Positions 42,820-54,175 of a stretch of 64,000 bases of DNA are shown in pieces. The stretch is from contig NZ_JAKZLF010000013.1 in NCBI RefSeq assembly GCF_022808855.1, positions 48,401 through 112,400 of the forward strand, given 5' to 3'. The position numbers and the translations under genes are program-made. This DNA is from Anaeromyxobacter soli (GTDB lineage: Bacteria > Myxococcota > Myxococcia > Myxococcales > Anaeromyxobacteraceae). How positions within the stretch are numbered: the first letter of the stretch is position 1; the number at the start of each line of letters is the position of its first letter. The notes beneath the pieces were generated by a model, which saw only the letters and a list, made by a program, of their open reading frames with translations, searched no databases and was not told where the DNA came from.

Positions 42820-43602
42820 GTGAGAGTGATGAGCTGGAACGTCCACTCGCTCCGCGGGACGGACGGGCGGCGCGATCCCGAGCGCATCGCGCGGGTCATC
42901 GACGAGCTGCGCCCCGACGTCGTCGGGCTGCAGGAGGTGGGCGGCGAGCTCTCGGCGGGCGGGCCGCAGGACGCCGCGGAGGTGCTCGCGCGCCTCACCG
43001 GCATGCACAGCGCCTTCGGACCCACCCGGAGCTTCCACGGCCATCCCTACGGGAACGGGATCCTCTCGCGGCACCCCATCGACGCGACGCGCACCTACGA
43101 CCTCTCGGTCCCCGGCCGCGAGCCGCGCGGCTGCCTGCGCGCGGACGTCGAGATCGCCGGCCTGCGCGTCCACTTCTTCGCAGCCCACCTCGGCCTGCAC
43201 TGGAGGGAGCGCCGCCGCCAGGTCGCGGCCCTCCTCTCGGCCGACATCCTGCGCGACGCGGCGCTCGCCCACCCGCTCGTCCTGGTCGGAGACTTCAACT
43301 CGCTCTCCAACCGCTCCGCCGTCCCGCGCTGGCTCCGGCGCCAGCTCGTCGACTGCGCCCACGCGTCGGGCGACGAGGCGCCGACCTTCCCGTCCCGCTT
43401 TCCCTTGCTGCGGCTCGATCGCGTCTTCGTGGACTCGGCGTTCACCGTCGTCCGGAGCACGGTCGTGCGCGACCCGGTGGCGCGGCGCGCCTCGGACCAC
43501 CTGCCCATCGTCGTGGACCTCGAGCTCGCGCCGGCGGCCCGGCGGCCGCCCGAGCTCCGGCCGATCGAGGCAGCAGGCGTCGTGACGACCGTCCGCACGT
43601 GA
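42820..43602 (+). CDS. Endonuclease/exonuclease/phosphatase-family hydrolase
   Basis: A 260-residue EEP protein without a signal peptide, starting at GTG 42820. The motifs are MSWNVHSLRG (Asn), VVGLQEVGGEL (metal Glu), NGILSRHPI, FAAHLGLHW (catalytic His), LVGDFNSLSN (Asp/Asn), LDRVFVDSAF and SDHLPIVVDLEL (Asp-His). A DNA repair nuclease or a phosphodiesterase of small molecules or lipids is possible. It is the second EEP protein in the window, but this one appears cytoplasmic. It follows the greB pair by 38 bases. Confidence 0.88.
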   Translation: MRVMSWNVHSLRGTDGRRDPERIARVIDELRPDVVGLQEVGGELSAGGPQDAAEVLARLTGMHSAFGPTRSFHGHPYGNGILSRHPIDATRTYDLSVPGREPRGCLRADVEIAGLRVHFFAAHLGLHWRERRRQVAALLSADILRDAALAHPLVLVGDFNSLSNRSAVPRWLRRQLVDCAHASGDEAPTFPSRFPLLRLDRVFVDSAFTVVRSTVVRDPVARRASDHLPIVVDLELAPAARRPPELRPIEAAGVVTTVRT

Positions 43603-43730
43603 GGGCTTCCATCCGCCGCGCGCGGCGGCGCGAGGCGCGGCCGCAGGAGGTCCGCCCGCCGGGGTGAATGTGAGGGAGAACGACCGTGCGCAGCCTAAGA
43701 GCGGCGCCCGAGGCGGGCGGGAGGGACTCG

Positions 43731-44030
43731 ATGGACATGAACATGAACTGGAAGCTGATGAAGAAGTACCTGGAGCGGGATGCGCTCTTGAAGCGCATCG
43801 GGCTCGAGGAGCGCAGCCCGACGACCGACGTCTTCACCGGCCTCGGCCTGTTCGCGGTGGGGGTGCTCGTGGGAGCCGGCCTCGGCCTCATGTTCGCGCC
43901 GAAGCGGGGCGACGAGATGCGCCAGCTCGTCGGCGAGGCCTGGAAGAACCGCGGCCGGACGGGCCAGGACTTCCAGCGCGAGATGGGAGTGGAGTCGGGG
44001 CTTCCGCCCACGACGTCGGCAGGTCACTGA
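43731..44030 (+). CDS. YtxH-like membrane-anchored protein
   Basis: A 99-residue protein with GGGAGG before ATG 43731. A helical start is followed by a single transmembrane segment (about 33-55, TGLGLFAVGVLVGAGLGLMF) and the signature APKRGDEMRQLVGE directly after it. This is the YtxH pattern (glycine-rich helix, then APxSGxExR). YtxH of Bacillus is a general-stress protein of unknown function. The DNA from 43603 to 43730 holds no other gene. It converges with engB. Confidence 0.78.
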   Translation: MDMNMNWKLMKKYLERDALLKRIGLEERSPTTDVFTGLGLFAVGVLVGAGLGLMFAPKRGDEMRQLVGEAWKNRGRTGQDFQREMGVESGLPPTTSAGH

Positions 44031-44059
44031 GCGCCGCGGGCGCTCGGTGCGAGGGGGCG

Positions 44060-44710
44060 CTACGCGCCGGTCCCGGCCGGCGCCGGCGCCCCCTCGTCCG
44101 ACGCGGACCTCGCGATGCGCGCCCAGAGCGCGTCGGTGCCGGTGCCCTCGATCGCCGAGAACGGCACCGCGTCTCCCCGCTCGAGCTGCAGCGTCTCCTC
44201 GACCGTTCGGAGCGCGGCGCTTCGCCGCGTCTTCGGCAGCTTGTCCATCTTCGTCGCGGCCACGAGCACGCGCCGGCCGGTGGCGCGCAGGAACGACGCG
44301 GCGTCGACGTCGCTCTCGGAGGGAGCGTGGCGCGCGTCGACGATGAGCACCACCGCGCGGAGCACGTCGCGGGCGCGGAGGTAGTCCTCGATCATCGCCG
44401 CCCAGCGATCGCGCTCGTCGCGCGACACCTTGGCGTAGCCGTACCCCGGCAGATCGCAGAAGCGCACGTGGCGTGGCCGCGCGGCCGGCGTGGGCCGGAA
44501 GGCGATGTCGAAGAACTGGAGCGCCCGCGTGCGGCCGGGCGTCGCCGACACGCGCGCGAGCCCCTTCTTGCGCGTGAGCGCGTTCAGCATCGACGACTTG
44601 CCGACGTTCGAGCGGCCGACGAACGCGAGCTCCGGCGTGGCGCTCATCGGCCACTCCTTCTGCTTCGTCGCGGTCTTCACGAACTCCGCGGAGACGACCT
44701 GGATCGGCAC
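44060..44710 (-). CDS. engB: Ribosome biogenesis GTPase EngB (YsxC/YihA)
   Basis: A 216-residue Era-family GTPase needed for 50S ribosome assembly. G-motifs are G1 GRSNVGKSS, G2 (T)PGRTR, G3 DLPGYGYAKV, G4 TKMDK and a G5-like FSAIEGTGTDAL. The start VSAEFVKTATKQKEWP is typical of the family. The size matches EngB (about 200) with a short Ala/Gly/Pro tail. The GTG at 44710 is one base after the stop of the tetraheme cytochrome gene, so the two are cotranscribed. Confidence 0.95.
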   Translation of the reverse strand: MPIQVVSAEFVKTATKQKEWPMSATPELAFVGRSNVGKSSMLNALTRKKGLARVSATPGRTRALQFFDIAFRPTPAARPRHVRFCDLPGYGYAKVSRDERDRWAAMIEDYLRARDVLRAVVLIVDARHAPSESDVDAASFLRATGRRVLVAATKMDKLPKTRRSAALRTVEETLQLERGDAVPFSAIEGTGTDALWARIARSASDEGAPAPAGTGA

Positions 44711-44711
44711 G

Positions 44712-45158
44712 TCAGCGCCCCTTCCTCTCGTCGACCCAGTGCTCGATGAGCGGCATCTTTCGCTTCGCGTCGAAGCGCTCGAGGCTCGGGGTCGACTCCG
44801 TGTGGCACGCGCCGCAGGTCTTCTCGCCGGGATCGACGAGCCCGAGCGCGTGGGAGAGCTCCGGATCGCGCATCACGTAGCTCGCGGCGTAGAGCTCGCC
44901 GGGGCCGTGGCAGGCCTCGCAGCTCACGCCGGAGATCCCGTCGGCGGCGTCGGGCGCGTGGCAGGACAGGCACCGCCGGTCCTCGCGGCTCTTCTCGGGC
45001 AGGCTCTCGCGGGCGCGCGCGTGCGGACCGGCGCGCCAGCGCGCGTACGCGGCGGGGTGACAGGCCTTGCACGTCTCGGGGCCGACGCGGTCGCCGGCGA
45101 GGGCGAGGGCGGGCAGCGCGAGGGCGCACACGAGGGCGAGACGGACGGGGGCGATCAC
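44712..45158 (-). CDS. Small tetraheme cytochrome c
   Basis: A 148-residue protein with a signal peptide (LALVCALALPALALAGD). Four heme motifs are CKACH (30-34), CLSCH (63-67), CEACH (80-84) and CGACH (115-119). Additional His (H46, H103, H140) can serve as distal ligands. The pattern resembles the c554/multiheme families with one heme per 15-35 residues. It would carry electrons in the periplasm. The GTG at 45158 is chosen over 45164 because it falls just after a predicted transcription start. Its only operon partner is engB, which is an odd pairing. Confidence 0.9.
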   Translation of the reverse strand: MIAPVRLALVCALALPALALAGDRVGPETCKACHPAAYARWRAGPHARARESLPEKSREDRRCLSCHAPDAADGISGVSCEACHGPGELYAASYVMRDPELSHALGLVDPGEKTCGACHTESTPSLERFDAKRKMPLIEHWVDERKGR

Positions 45159-45166
45159 GGGCACGG

Positions 45167-45174
45167 AGTATAAT
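45167..45174. promoter_or_regulatory. Symmetric -10 element serving both directions
   Basis: AGTATAAT gives TATAAT on the plus strand (45169-45174) and TATACT on the minus strand (45172-45167). The predicted starts, about 7 bases beyond each, fall at the plus-strand ATG (45180) and near the minus-strand GTG (45158). No clear -35 box is seen on either side, so the element may depend on activators or on the -10 alone. Confidence 0.5.
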
Positions 45175-45179
45175 GTCTC

Positions 45180-45695
45180 ATGCGTCCCGTCCACCCTGCT
45201 CTGCTGGTCCTCGTCGCCCTCGTGCCGGCGCTCGCGGTCGCGCGCCCTTGGCAGGGCATCCAGCCCGGCGCCAGCACCCAGCGCGACGTGGTCGAGCGCT
45301 TCGGGGAGCCGGTCACGCGGGCGAAGCGCGGCGCGCGCACCGTCCTCGCCTACCACGGCGAGCACGCGCCCGCGGGGACGCGCCAGGCGCAGTTCCACGT
45401 CGATCCCGCCGGCGTCGTGCAGGAGATCACGATCTTCCTCACCGCCCAGCTCGACGCGGAGACCGTGGAGGGGACGTACGGGAAGCCGCCGCAGCGCACG
45501 TTCCTCGAGGACACCTTCCAGAAGGTGTGGCTCTATCCCGCCGCCGGCGTGACCGTCTACTTCGGGAAGGACGGAAACGTCGAGGCGCTCACCTTCTCCC
45601 AGGGCAAGGCGCGCCCGGCCGCCTCGGGCCCCTCGGCCGGCGGGGCGCCGGCCGCCGGGGCCGCCGCGCCGGGCGCGACCCAGGCGGCGCGCTAG
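45180..45695 (+). CDS. Exported protein, possible BamE/SmpA-like fold
   Basis: A 171-residue protein with a signal peptide (LLVLVALVPALAVARP). The mature part begins WQGIQPGASTQRDVVERFGEP, reminiscent of the G-x-s-x2-V...fGeP motif of BamE/SmpA/OmlA-like domains, where a strand-helix pair packs on a small sheet. FHVDPAGVVQEITIFL and VWLYPAAGVTVYF supply strands. The last 30 residues are Ala/Gly/Pro-rich and unstructured. It lacks a lipobox Cys. No specific function is claimed. It is first in a plus-strand run with coaE and may be translated from a leaderless mRNA. Confidence 0.7.
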   Translation: MRPVHPALLVLVALVPALAVARPWQGIQPGASTQRDVVERFGEPVTRAKRGARTVLAYHGEHAPAGTRQAQFHVDPAGVVQEITIFLTAQLDAETVEGTYGKPPQRTFLEDTFQKVWLYPAAGVTVYFGKDGNVEALTFSQGKARPAASGPSAGGAPAAGAAAPGATQAAR

Positions 45696-45696
45696 C

Positions 45697-46329
45697 GTGC
45701 GTGTCATCGGCCTCACCGGCGGGATCGCCACGGGAAAGAGCACGTTCGCGGCGGCCCTGCGCAGCCGGGGCGTCCCGGTCATCGACGCGGACGCCCTCGC
45801 GCGCGCGGTGGTCGAGCCCGGCACCCCGGCGCTCTCCGAGATCGCGCGCGTCTTCGGGCCCGGCGTGCTCGACGCCCGGGGCGCCCTCGACCGGCGGGCG
45901 CTCGGCGCCATCGTCTTCTCGGACCCGGAGGCGCGCCGGCGCCTCGAGGAGATCACCCACCCGGCCATCCGCGCGGCGATGGTGGCCGAGACCGCCCGCC
46001 TCGCCGGCCTCGGACACGACCTCGCCTTCTACGACGTGCCGCTCCTCTTCGAGGTCGGCCTCGACGCGGCGCTCGACAGCGTCGTCGTGGTGTGGGCGCC
46101 GCGCGACGTGCAGCGCGCCCGGGTCGTGCGGCGGGACGGGAGCACCCCCGCCGAGGCGGACGCGCGCCTCGCGGCGCAGCTCCCCATCGACGAGAAGGCC
46201 AGGCGGGCCGACTTCCTCGTGGACAACGCCGACGAGGAGGACCTCGGCCCCAAGGCGGACCGCCTCCTCGCGGACCTCCGGCGGGGCCTCGGGCGGAAGC
46301 TTCCCAACGCACCCGCCGTACGTTATTGA
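45697..46329 (+). CDS. coaE: Dephospho-CoA kinase
   Basis: A 210-residue P-loop kinase that adds the 3'-phosphate in the last step of CoA synthesis. It has the P-loop LTGGIATGKST, the CoA-binding IDADALARAVVEPG, the LEEITHPAIRAAM helix, VPLLFEVGLD and the lid VVRRDGSTPAEADARLAAQ. The FLVDNADEEDL segment ends the conserved region. GTG start one base after the preceding stop; it is 8 bases before the SDR gene. Confidence 0.95.
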   Translation: MRVIGLTGGIATGKSTFAAALRSRGVPVIDADALARAVVEPGTPALSEIARVFGPGVLDARGALDRRALGAIVFSDPEARRRLEEITHPAIRAAMVAETARLAGLGHDLAFYDVPLLFEVGLDAALDSVVVVWAPRDVQRARVVRRDGSTPAEADARLAAQLPIDEKARRADFLVDNADEEDLGPKADRLLADLRRGLGRKLPNAPAVRY

Positions 46330-46337
46330 CCCCGCCG

Positions 46338-47459
46338 ATGCCCTCCTCCGAGCGCGTCCAGCTCGTCACCGGTTACCCCGGCTTCATCGGCAAGCGCCTC
46401 GTGCGCCAGCTCGCCCAGGCGGCGCCCGACCGCGGCCGGCTCGTGCTGCTCGTGCAGCCGAAGCACGCGGCCGCCGCGCGCGCCGAGCTCGCCGCGCTGG
46501 GGGCGCGGCACACCGAGGTCGTCGAGGGCGACGTCGAGCAGATGCACCTCGGCCTCTCCGGCGCCGAGTTCAAGGCGCTCGCCGGCGCGGTGACCGACGT
46601 CTGGCACCTCGCCGCCATCTCCTGGCTCGGGGCCGATCCGCGCTACGTCCGTCGCGTGAACGTCGAGGGCACCCGCAACGTCCTCGAGCTCGCGCAGCGC
46701 GCTCGCCGGCTCGCGCGGCTCAACCACTTCTCGACCGCGCTCGTCTCCGGCGACCGCGAGGGCGTCATCCTCGAGGACGAGCTGGCGCTGGGCCAGCGCT
46801 TCCACGACGCCTACGAGGAGAGCAAGTACGAGGCGGAGCTGCTCGTGCGCCGCGCTCAGGCCGATCTTCCCGCGACGATCTACCGGCCGAGCATCGTGGT
46901 GGGCGACTCGCGCACCGGCGAGATCGACCGCTTCGAGGGCCCGTACGCGCTCGCGATCCTCCTCGTGGCGTCGCCGCTCGCCGTCCCGCTGCCGCTCCCG
47001 GGCGCCGGCTCGGCGCCGCTCAACGTCGTGCCGATCGACTTCGTCGTCGAGGCGTCGCTCTCGATCGCCCGGAACCCCGCCGCGGCGGGCAAGACCGTCC
47101 ACCTCGTGGACCCCGCGCCGCTCTCGACGCGGCGCGTGTACGAGCTCATCGCCGCGCGCGCGGGCAAGCGGCTCCCCTCGATCGCCTTCCCGTCCCGAGC
47201 GTTCGACGCGATCCTCCAGCTCCCCGTGCTCGAGCGGCTCTCCCGCCCGCACCGCCCCGCGCTCGCGCGGGTGAACCACCTCGCGATCTACAACCCGCGC
47301 AACCTGCTCGACCTGCTCGAGGGCACCGGCATCCGCTGCCCGCCCATCGCGAGCTACCTCGACCGCCTCATGGACTTCGTGCAGGGCGCCTTCGCGCGCC
47401 GGCGCGAGGACGCCGCCCGGGCGGCGGAGGTGGAGGACCCGCTCGATCCGCGCGGGTGA
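46338..47459 (+). CDS. Extended SDR (NAD-binding, fatty acyl reductase-like)
   Basis: A 373-residue extended SDR. The coenzyme loop VTGYPGFIGKRL is at the start, WHLAAISWLG follows, and the active site has STALVSG and Tyr/Lys of YEESKYEAE. The IYRPSIVVGDSRTGEIDRFEG stretch is typical of the male-sterility/thioester-reductase branch (NAD_binding_4). Such enzymes reduce fatty acyl or polyketide thioesters or act on lipid-linked substrates. The C-terminal 120 residues lack a known motif. Cotranscription with coaE and the MaoC pair supports a link to acyl-CoA or lipid metabolism. Confidence 0.85.
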   Translation: MPSSERVQLVTGYPGFIGKRLVRQLAQAAPDRGRLVLLVQPKHAAAARAELAALGARHTEVVEGDVEQMHLGLSGAEFKALAGAVTDVWHLAAISWLGADPRYVRRVNVEGTRNVLELAQRARRLARLNHFSTALVSGDREGVILEDELALGQRFHDAYEESKYEAELLVRRAQADLPATIYRPSIVVGDSRTGEIDRFEGPYALAILLVASPLAVPLPLPGAGSAPLNVVPIDFVVEASLSIARNPAAAGKTVHLVDPAPLSTRRVYELIAARAGKRLPSIAFPSRAFDAILQLPVLERLSRPHRPALARVNHLAIYNPRNLLDLLEGTGIRCPPIASYLDRLMDFVQGAFARRREDAARAAEVEDPLDPRG

Positions 47460-47591
47460 CCGGGCGCCGCCGCCGTGAACCTCGCGACGGCTCGGCTCGG
47501 CCCTGGCGAGCGTCGCGTGACGCGCGGCGTCAGGCGCGCCGGCCGGGGCCGGAGACTTGTGCTGCCGTCCGCTCTCCCTTACAGGGATGGG

Positions 47592-47999
47592 ATGAAACGC
47601 CTCCAGGACTTCACCGCGGGCGACACCTTCGAGCTCGTCCGGGAGGTCGATCCTTACCGTCCCGTCTACTACGCGGGCGCGTCGGGCGACTTCAACCCGA
47701 TCCACATCGACCCCGAGGTCGGCCGCGCCGCCGGCTACCACGGCGTCATCCTCCAGGGCATGTGCACGTTCTCGTGGCTCTCCGACGCGTGCGTGGGGTA
47801 CCTGGACGATCCCGCCCGGCTCGTGCGCGTGCGCGCCCGCTTCACGAAGCCCGTACAGGTGGGCGACGTCATCCGGATCGAGGGGCGCTGCGTGGCCGTC
47901 GAGGGCAGCGCGGTGAAGCTGGAGCTCTCCGCGAGGAACCAGCGGGGTGAGGACGTGCTGAAGAGCGCCGTGGCCGAGGGCCGCGTCGAGGAGAGGTGA
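47592..47999 (+). CDS. MaoC-type hydratase/dehydratase (HadB-like subunit)
   Basis: A 135-residue hot-dog protein carrying the hydratase 2 motif YYAGASGDFNPIHIDPE, whose Asp and His are catalytic, and HGVILQGMCTFSWL. It most resembles HadB, the catalytic subunit of mycobacterial (3R)-hydroxyacyl-ACP dehydratase. It would remove water from 3-hydroxyacyl thioesters. Start ATG 47592 has a weak GGGATGG site; 132 bases without a gene precede it. It overlaps the HadA-like gene by 4 bases. The two likely form a heterodimer. Confidence 0.88.
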   Translation: MKRLQDFTAGDTFELVREVDPYRPVYYAGASGDFNPIHIDPEVGRAAGYHGVILQGMCTFSWLSDACVGYLDDPARLVRVRARFTKPVQVGDVIRIEGRCVAVEGSAVKLELSARNQRGEDVLKSAVAEGRVEER

Positions 48000-48481
48000 T
48001 CGTGCCCGTCGACAGGAAGCACCTCGGCCGCCGCTACGGGCCGTACCGGTTCCAGGTGAGCGTCGAGCAGATCAAGGACTTCGTGGCCGCCACCGGCGGC
48101 GGCGTCCCCGGCCATGCGTTCCCGAGCCCGCCGGACCGGTTTCATCACCCGTGGACCTGGGACGAGGAGGCCGCGAAGGCGTCCCCGCACGGCGGGATCG
48201 TCGCGCCCCCGACGTTCGCGACCACGTTCGCCATCGAGCCGTTCGCGCGGGCCTGCTCGGATCCGGAGCTCGCGGTGAACGTCCTCCGGCTCGTCCACGG
48301 AGAGCAGGAGTTCGAGTTCCACGAGCCGGTGCGGCCGGGCGACGTCCTCGAGACCGAGGGCGAGATCACCCGCCTCCAGGAGCGCGGCAACCTCGACTTC
48401 GTCGAGGTCACCACGACCACGCGCAACCAGCACGGGCGCGTGGTGGTGAAGGGCGTCTGGACGGCGATCGTCCGGAATTGA
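47996..48481 (+). CDS. FAS1-like dehydratase (HadA/HadC-like subunit)
   Basis: A 161-residue MaoC N-terminal-like hot-dog protein. It has GRRYGPYRFQVSVEQIKDFVAATG, APPTFATTF and VLRLVHGEQEFEFHEPVRPGDVL. It lacks the catalytic Asp-His motif, as expected for the substrate-binding subunit (HadA/HadC) that pairs with a HadB-like partner. GTG start within the GTGA overlap; a second GTG lies 6 bases downstream. Order here is HadB-like then HadA-like, the reverse of hadA-hadB in Mycobacterium. Fatty-acid or polyketide elongation is the inferred pathway. Confidence 0.87.
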   Translation: MIVPVDRKHLGRRYGPYRFQVSVEQIKDFVAATGGGVPGHAFPSPPDRFHHPWTWDEEAAKASPHGGIVAPPTFATTFAIEPFARACSDPELAVNVLRLVHGEQEFEFHEPVRPGDVLETEGEITRLQERGNLDFVEVTTTTRNQHGRVVVKGVWTAIVRN

Positions 48482-48495
48482 CGGCTCGAGCGACG

Positions 48496-48531
48496 GCGTG
48501 ATTCGCGACACCGAGTGGTCGCGAATCACGC
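48496..48531. terminator. Perfect 14-bp inverted repeat between convergent genes
   Basis: Bases 48496-48509 and 48518-48531 are perfect reverse complements with an 8-base loop (ACCGAGTG). The element lies 15 bases after the HadA-like stop and 19 bases after the DUF1059 stop. It probably terminates both. It has no T-run, and its stem (GTGATTCGCGAC) is less GC-rich than the surroundings, so a protein-binding site is possible. Confidence 0.5.
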
Positions 48532-48549
48532 ACCGTCACGCGCTGCCGC

Positions 48550-48756
48550 TCAGCGCCGCGCCATCGACCGCTGGTGGGCGTCGCTCGACTCGTCGTGGAT
48601 GAGCCCCTTCACCTTGTCCGCGAGCTCCGGCGTCACCGTCAGGTTGTGCGCCTGCTGCGCGTGACGACCGGCCTGATCCAGGATCTCCTGCTCGTTGCTC
48701 CCGCGCGCCACGAAGTCGCAGCTCATCCCCACGTCCCGGCAATGGAAGTCCTTCAT
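48550..48756 (-). CDS. DUF1059 family small protein
   Basis: A 68-residue protein of the DUF1059 family. It starts MKDFHCRDVGMSCDFVARG and continues NEQEILDQAGRHAQQAHNL and ELADKVKGLIHDE. The conserved C-x5-C (Cys6, Cys12) and the two His of HAQQAH suggest a small metal-binding or redox fold. The family is widespread in actinobacteria and myxobacteria and lacks an assigned function. Start ATG 48756. The 235 bases up to argG hold only the hairpin at 48924-48950. Confidence 0.88.
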   Translation of the reverse strand: MKDFHCRDVGMSCDFVARGSNEQEILDQAGRHAQQAHNLTVTPELADKVKGLIHDESSDAHQRSMARR

Positions 48757-48923
48757 GGTCCACCTCCCCGCAGCCACGTACCGCGGGCCGGCGGCGCCGG
48801 CGAGGGGACGCACGGGTTCCCTCGCACTCGGGCTCGCGCGGTGGAGCGGGCGCACGCCCGCGGCGCAGCCGCCACGGCGCGCGCAGGGCGGCGCGCGCGG
48901 CGGGCGGTGCCCGAAAGCAGGAC

Positions 48924-48950
48924 GCCCCCGCCGGCGAGGCCGACGGGGGC
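48924..48950 (-). terminator. Hairpin downstream of argG
   Basis: GCCCCCG (48924-48930) pairs with CGGGGGC (48944-48950); inner CCGG/CCG bases extend the stem with one mismatch. On the minus strand it lies about 40 bases after the argG stop and is followed by GTCCTGCTTTCG. Likely argG terminator. Confidence 0.5.
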
Positions 48951-48991
48951 TCCGTGACGACTCGCGCGGCGCGCGCCGGGCGCGCCTCGAG

Positions 48992-53090
<4,099 letters not shown>

Positions 53091-53094
<4 letters not shown>

Positions 53095-54056
53095 CCGAGG
53101 AAGCTCCACCGGAGGCTCTTCAGGCGCGCCCTGGCCGACGCGCGTCCGGGCTCGAGCTCAAGGGCGCGCTCCAGCGCGCGGCGGGCCTCCTTTCGCTCTC
53201 CCTGCGCGTCGAGCACCATCCCGAGCGCCTCGTGGGCGATCGCGGCCCGCGGCGCGGCGCGCACCGCGGCGTCGGCGAGGGCCCGCGCCGCCGCGACGTC
53301 GCCCGCCGCGAGCGCCGCGCGCGCTCCGCCTGCGGCGGCGCGCACGTTGCCCGGATCGATCTCCAGCGCCTCCCGGTAGGCCGCGAGCGCCGCGCCCGGC
53401 CGGCCGCTGGCCTCCGCCGCCGCGCCCTCGTCGACGAGCCTCCCGCCACGCTGCGCGGCGGCGCGACGGCGGGCCTCCGGGGCGAGGCGCACGGCGTCGA
53501 GGTGGCGCGGGTCGAGGCCGAGCGCGAGCTGCAGGTCGGCCGCGGCCTGCGCGAGGCGGCCCTCCGCGAGCGCCTCCTTCCCCCGCGCGACGAGCTCTCC
53601 CACGCGCGACGCGCGACCGACGATGGGGTTCTGGCGGACGAGCCGGGCCCGGCGCTCTGCCGCGCGACGCTCGTCCTCGAGGCGCCGGGCCTCGAGCTGC
53701 GCGCGCGCCTCGGGCGGCGCCGTCTCCCGGGCGTAGGCAGCGCGGCGGTCCTCGTCGGCGAGCACGTCCCGCGCCTCGGTGATCCTGCGGAACACCCGCT
53801 CCAGCCGTTCCCGGTAGCTCCCGAGCCGGCGCCCTGCGTAGCGGTCGGGGTGAAAGACTTTCACCTTTTCGAGGTAGGCAGCGCGGGCCGCCTCCACGGA
53901 GGCGTTCCACGGCAGGCCCAGCGCCTCCCAGTGGGTCCAGCCGTCCGCGTGGGCTGCGGCGAACAGGACGTCCTTCCGGCGGTCGAGCTCGAGTTCGACA
54001 TCCTCGGCGAGGTCCGCGGGTGCGAACCGGAACCCTCTGAATTTGTCGCTGTTCAA
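53091..54056 (-). CDS. J-domain protein with TPR repeats
   Basis: A 321-residue protein read from a TTG at 54056; an ATG in frame is not available near it. Residues about 40-110 form a J domain: HWEALGLPWNASVEAARAAYLEKVKVFHPDRYAG with the essential HPD, then FRRITEARDVLADEDRRAAY. TPR-like repeats from about 150 to the end (KEALAEGRLAQAAADLQLALGLDPRH, YREALEIDPGN, ERALELEPG). It should stimulate the ATPase of the DnaK-like protein encoded next and select clients through the TPRs. It has its own predicted promoter. Confidence 0.9.
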
Positions 54057-54089
54057 GCCAGATGACCCCCGCCACCCGCTGGCCAGGCG

Positions 54090-54118
54090 ACATTACCGGC
54101 CGTCACGGGGAGGGTCAA
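54090..54118 (-). promoter_or_regulatory. Predicted sigma-70 promoter of the chaperone genes
   Basis: On the minus strand TTGACC (54118-54113), 17 bases, then TAATGT (54095-54090). It lies in the 119-base gap after argF, with transcription start near 54083 and the DnaJ-TPR start at 54056. It would let the chaperone genes be expressed apart from argF. No CIRCE or heat-shock operator is visible. Confidence 0.6.
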
Positions 54119-54175
54119 CGCGGCACACCACGGATGGTGCGCCACCCGAAAGGCCCGGTATGGCCGGACCCACCT

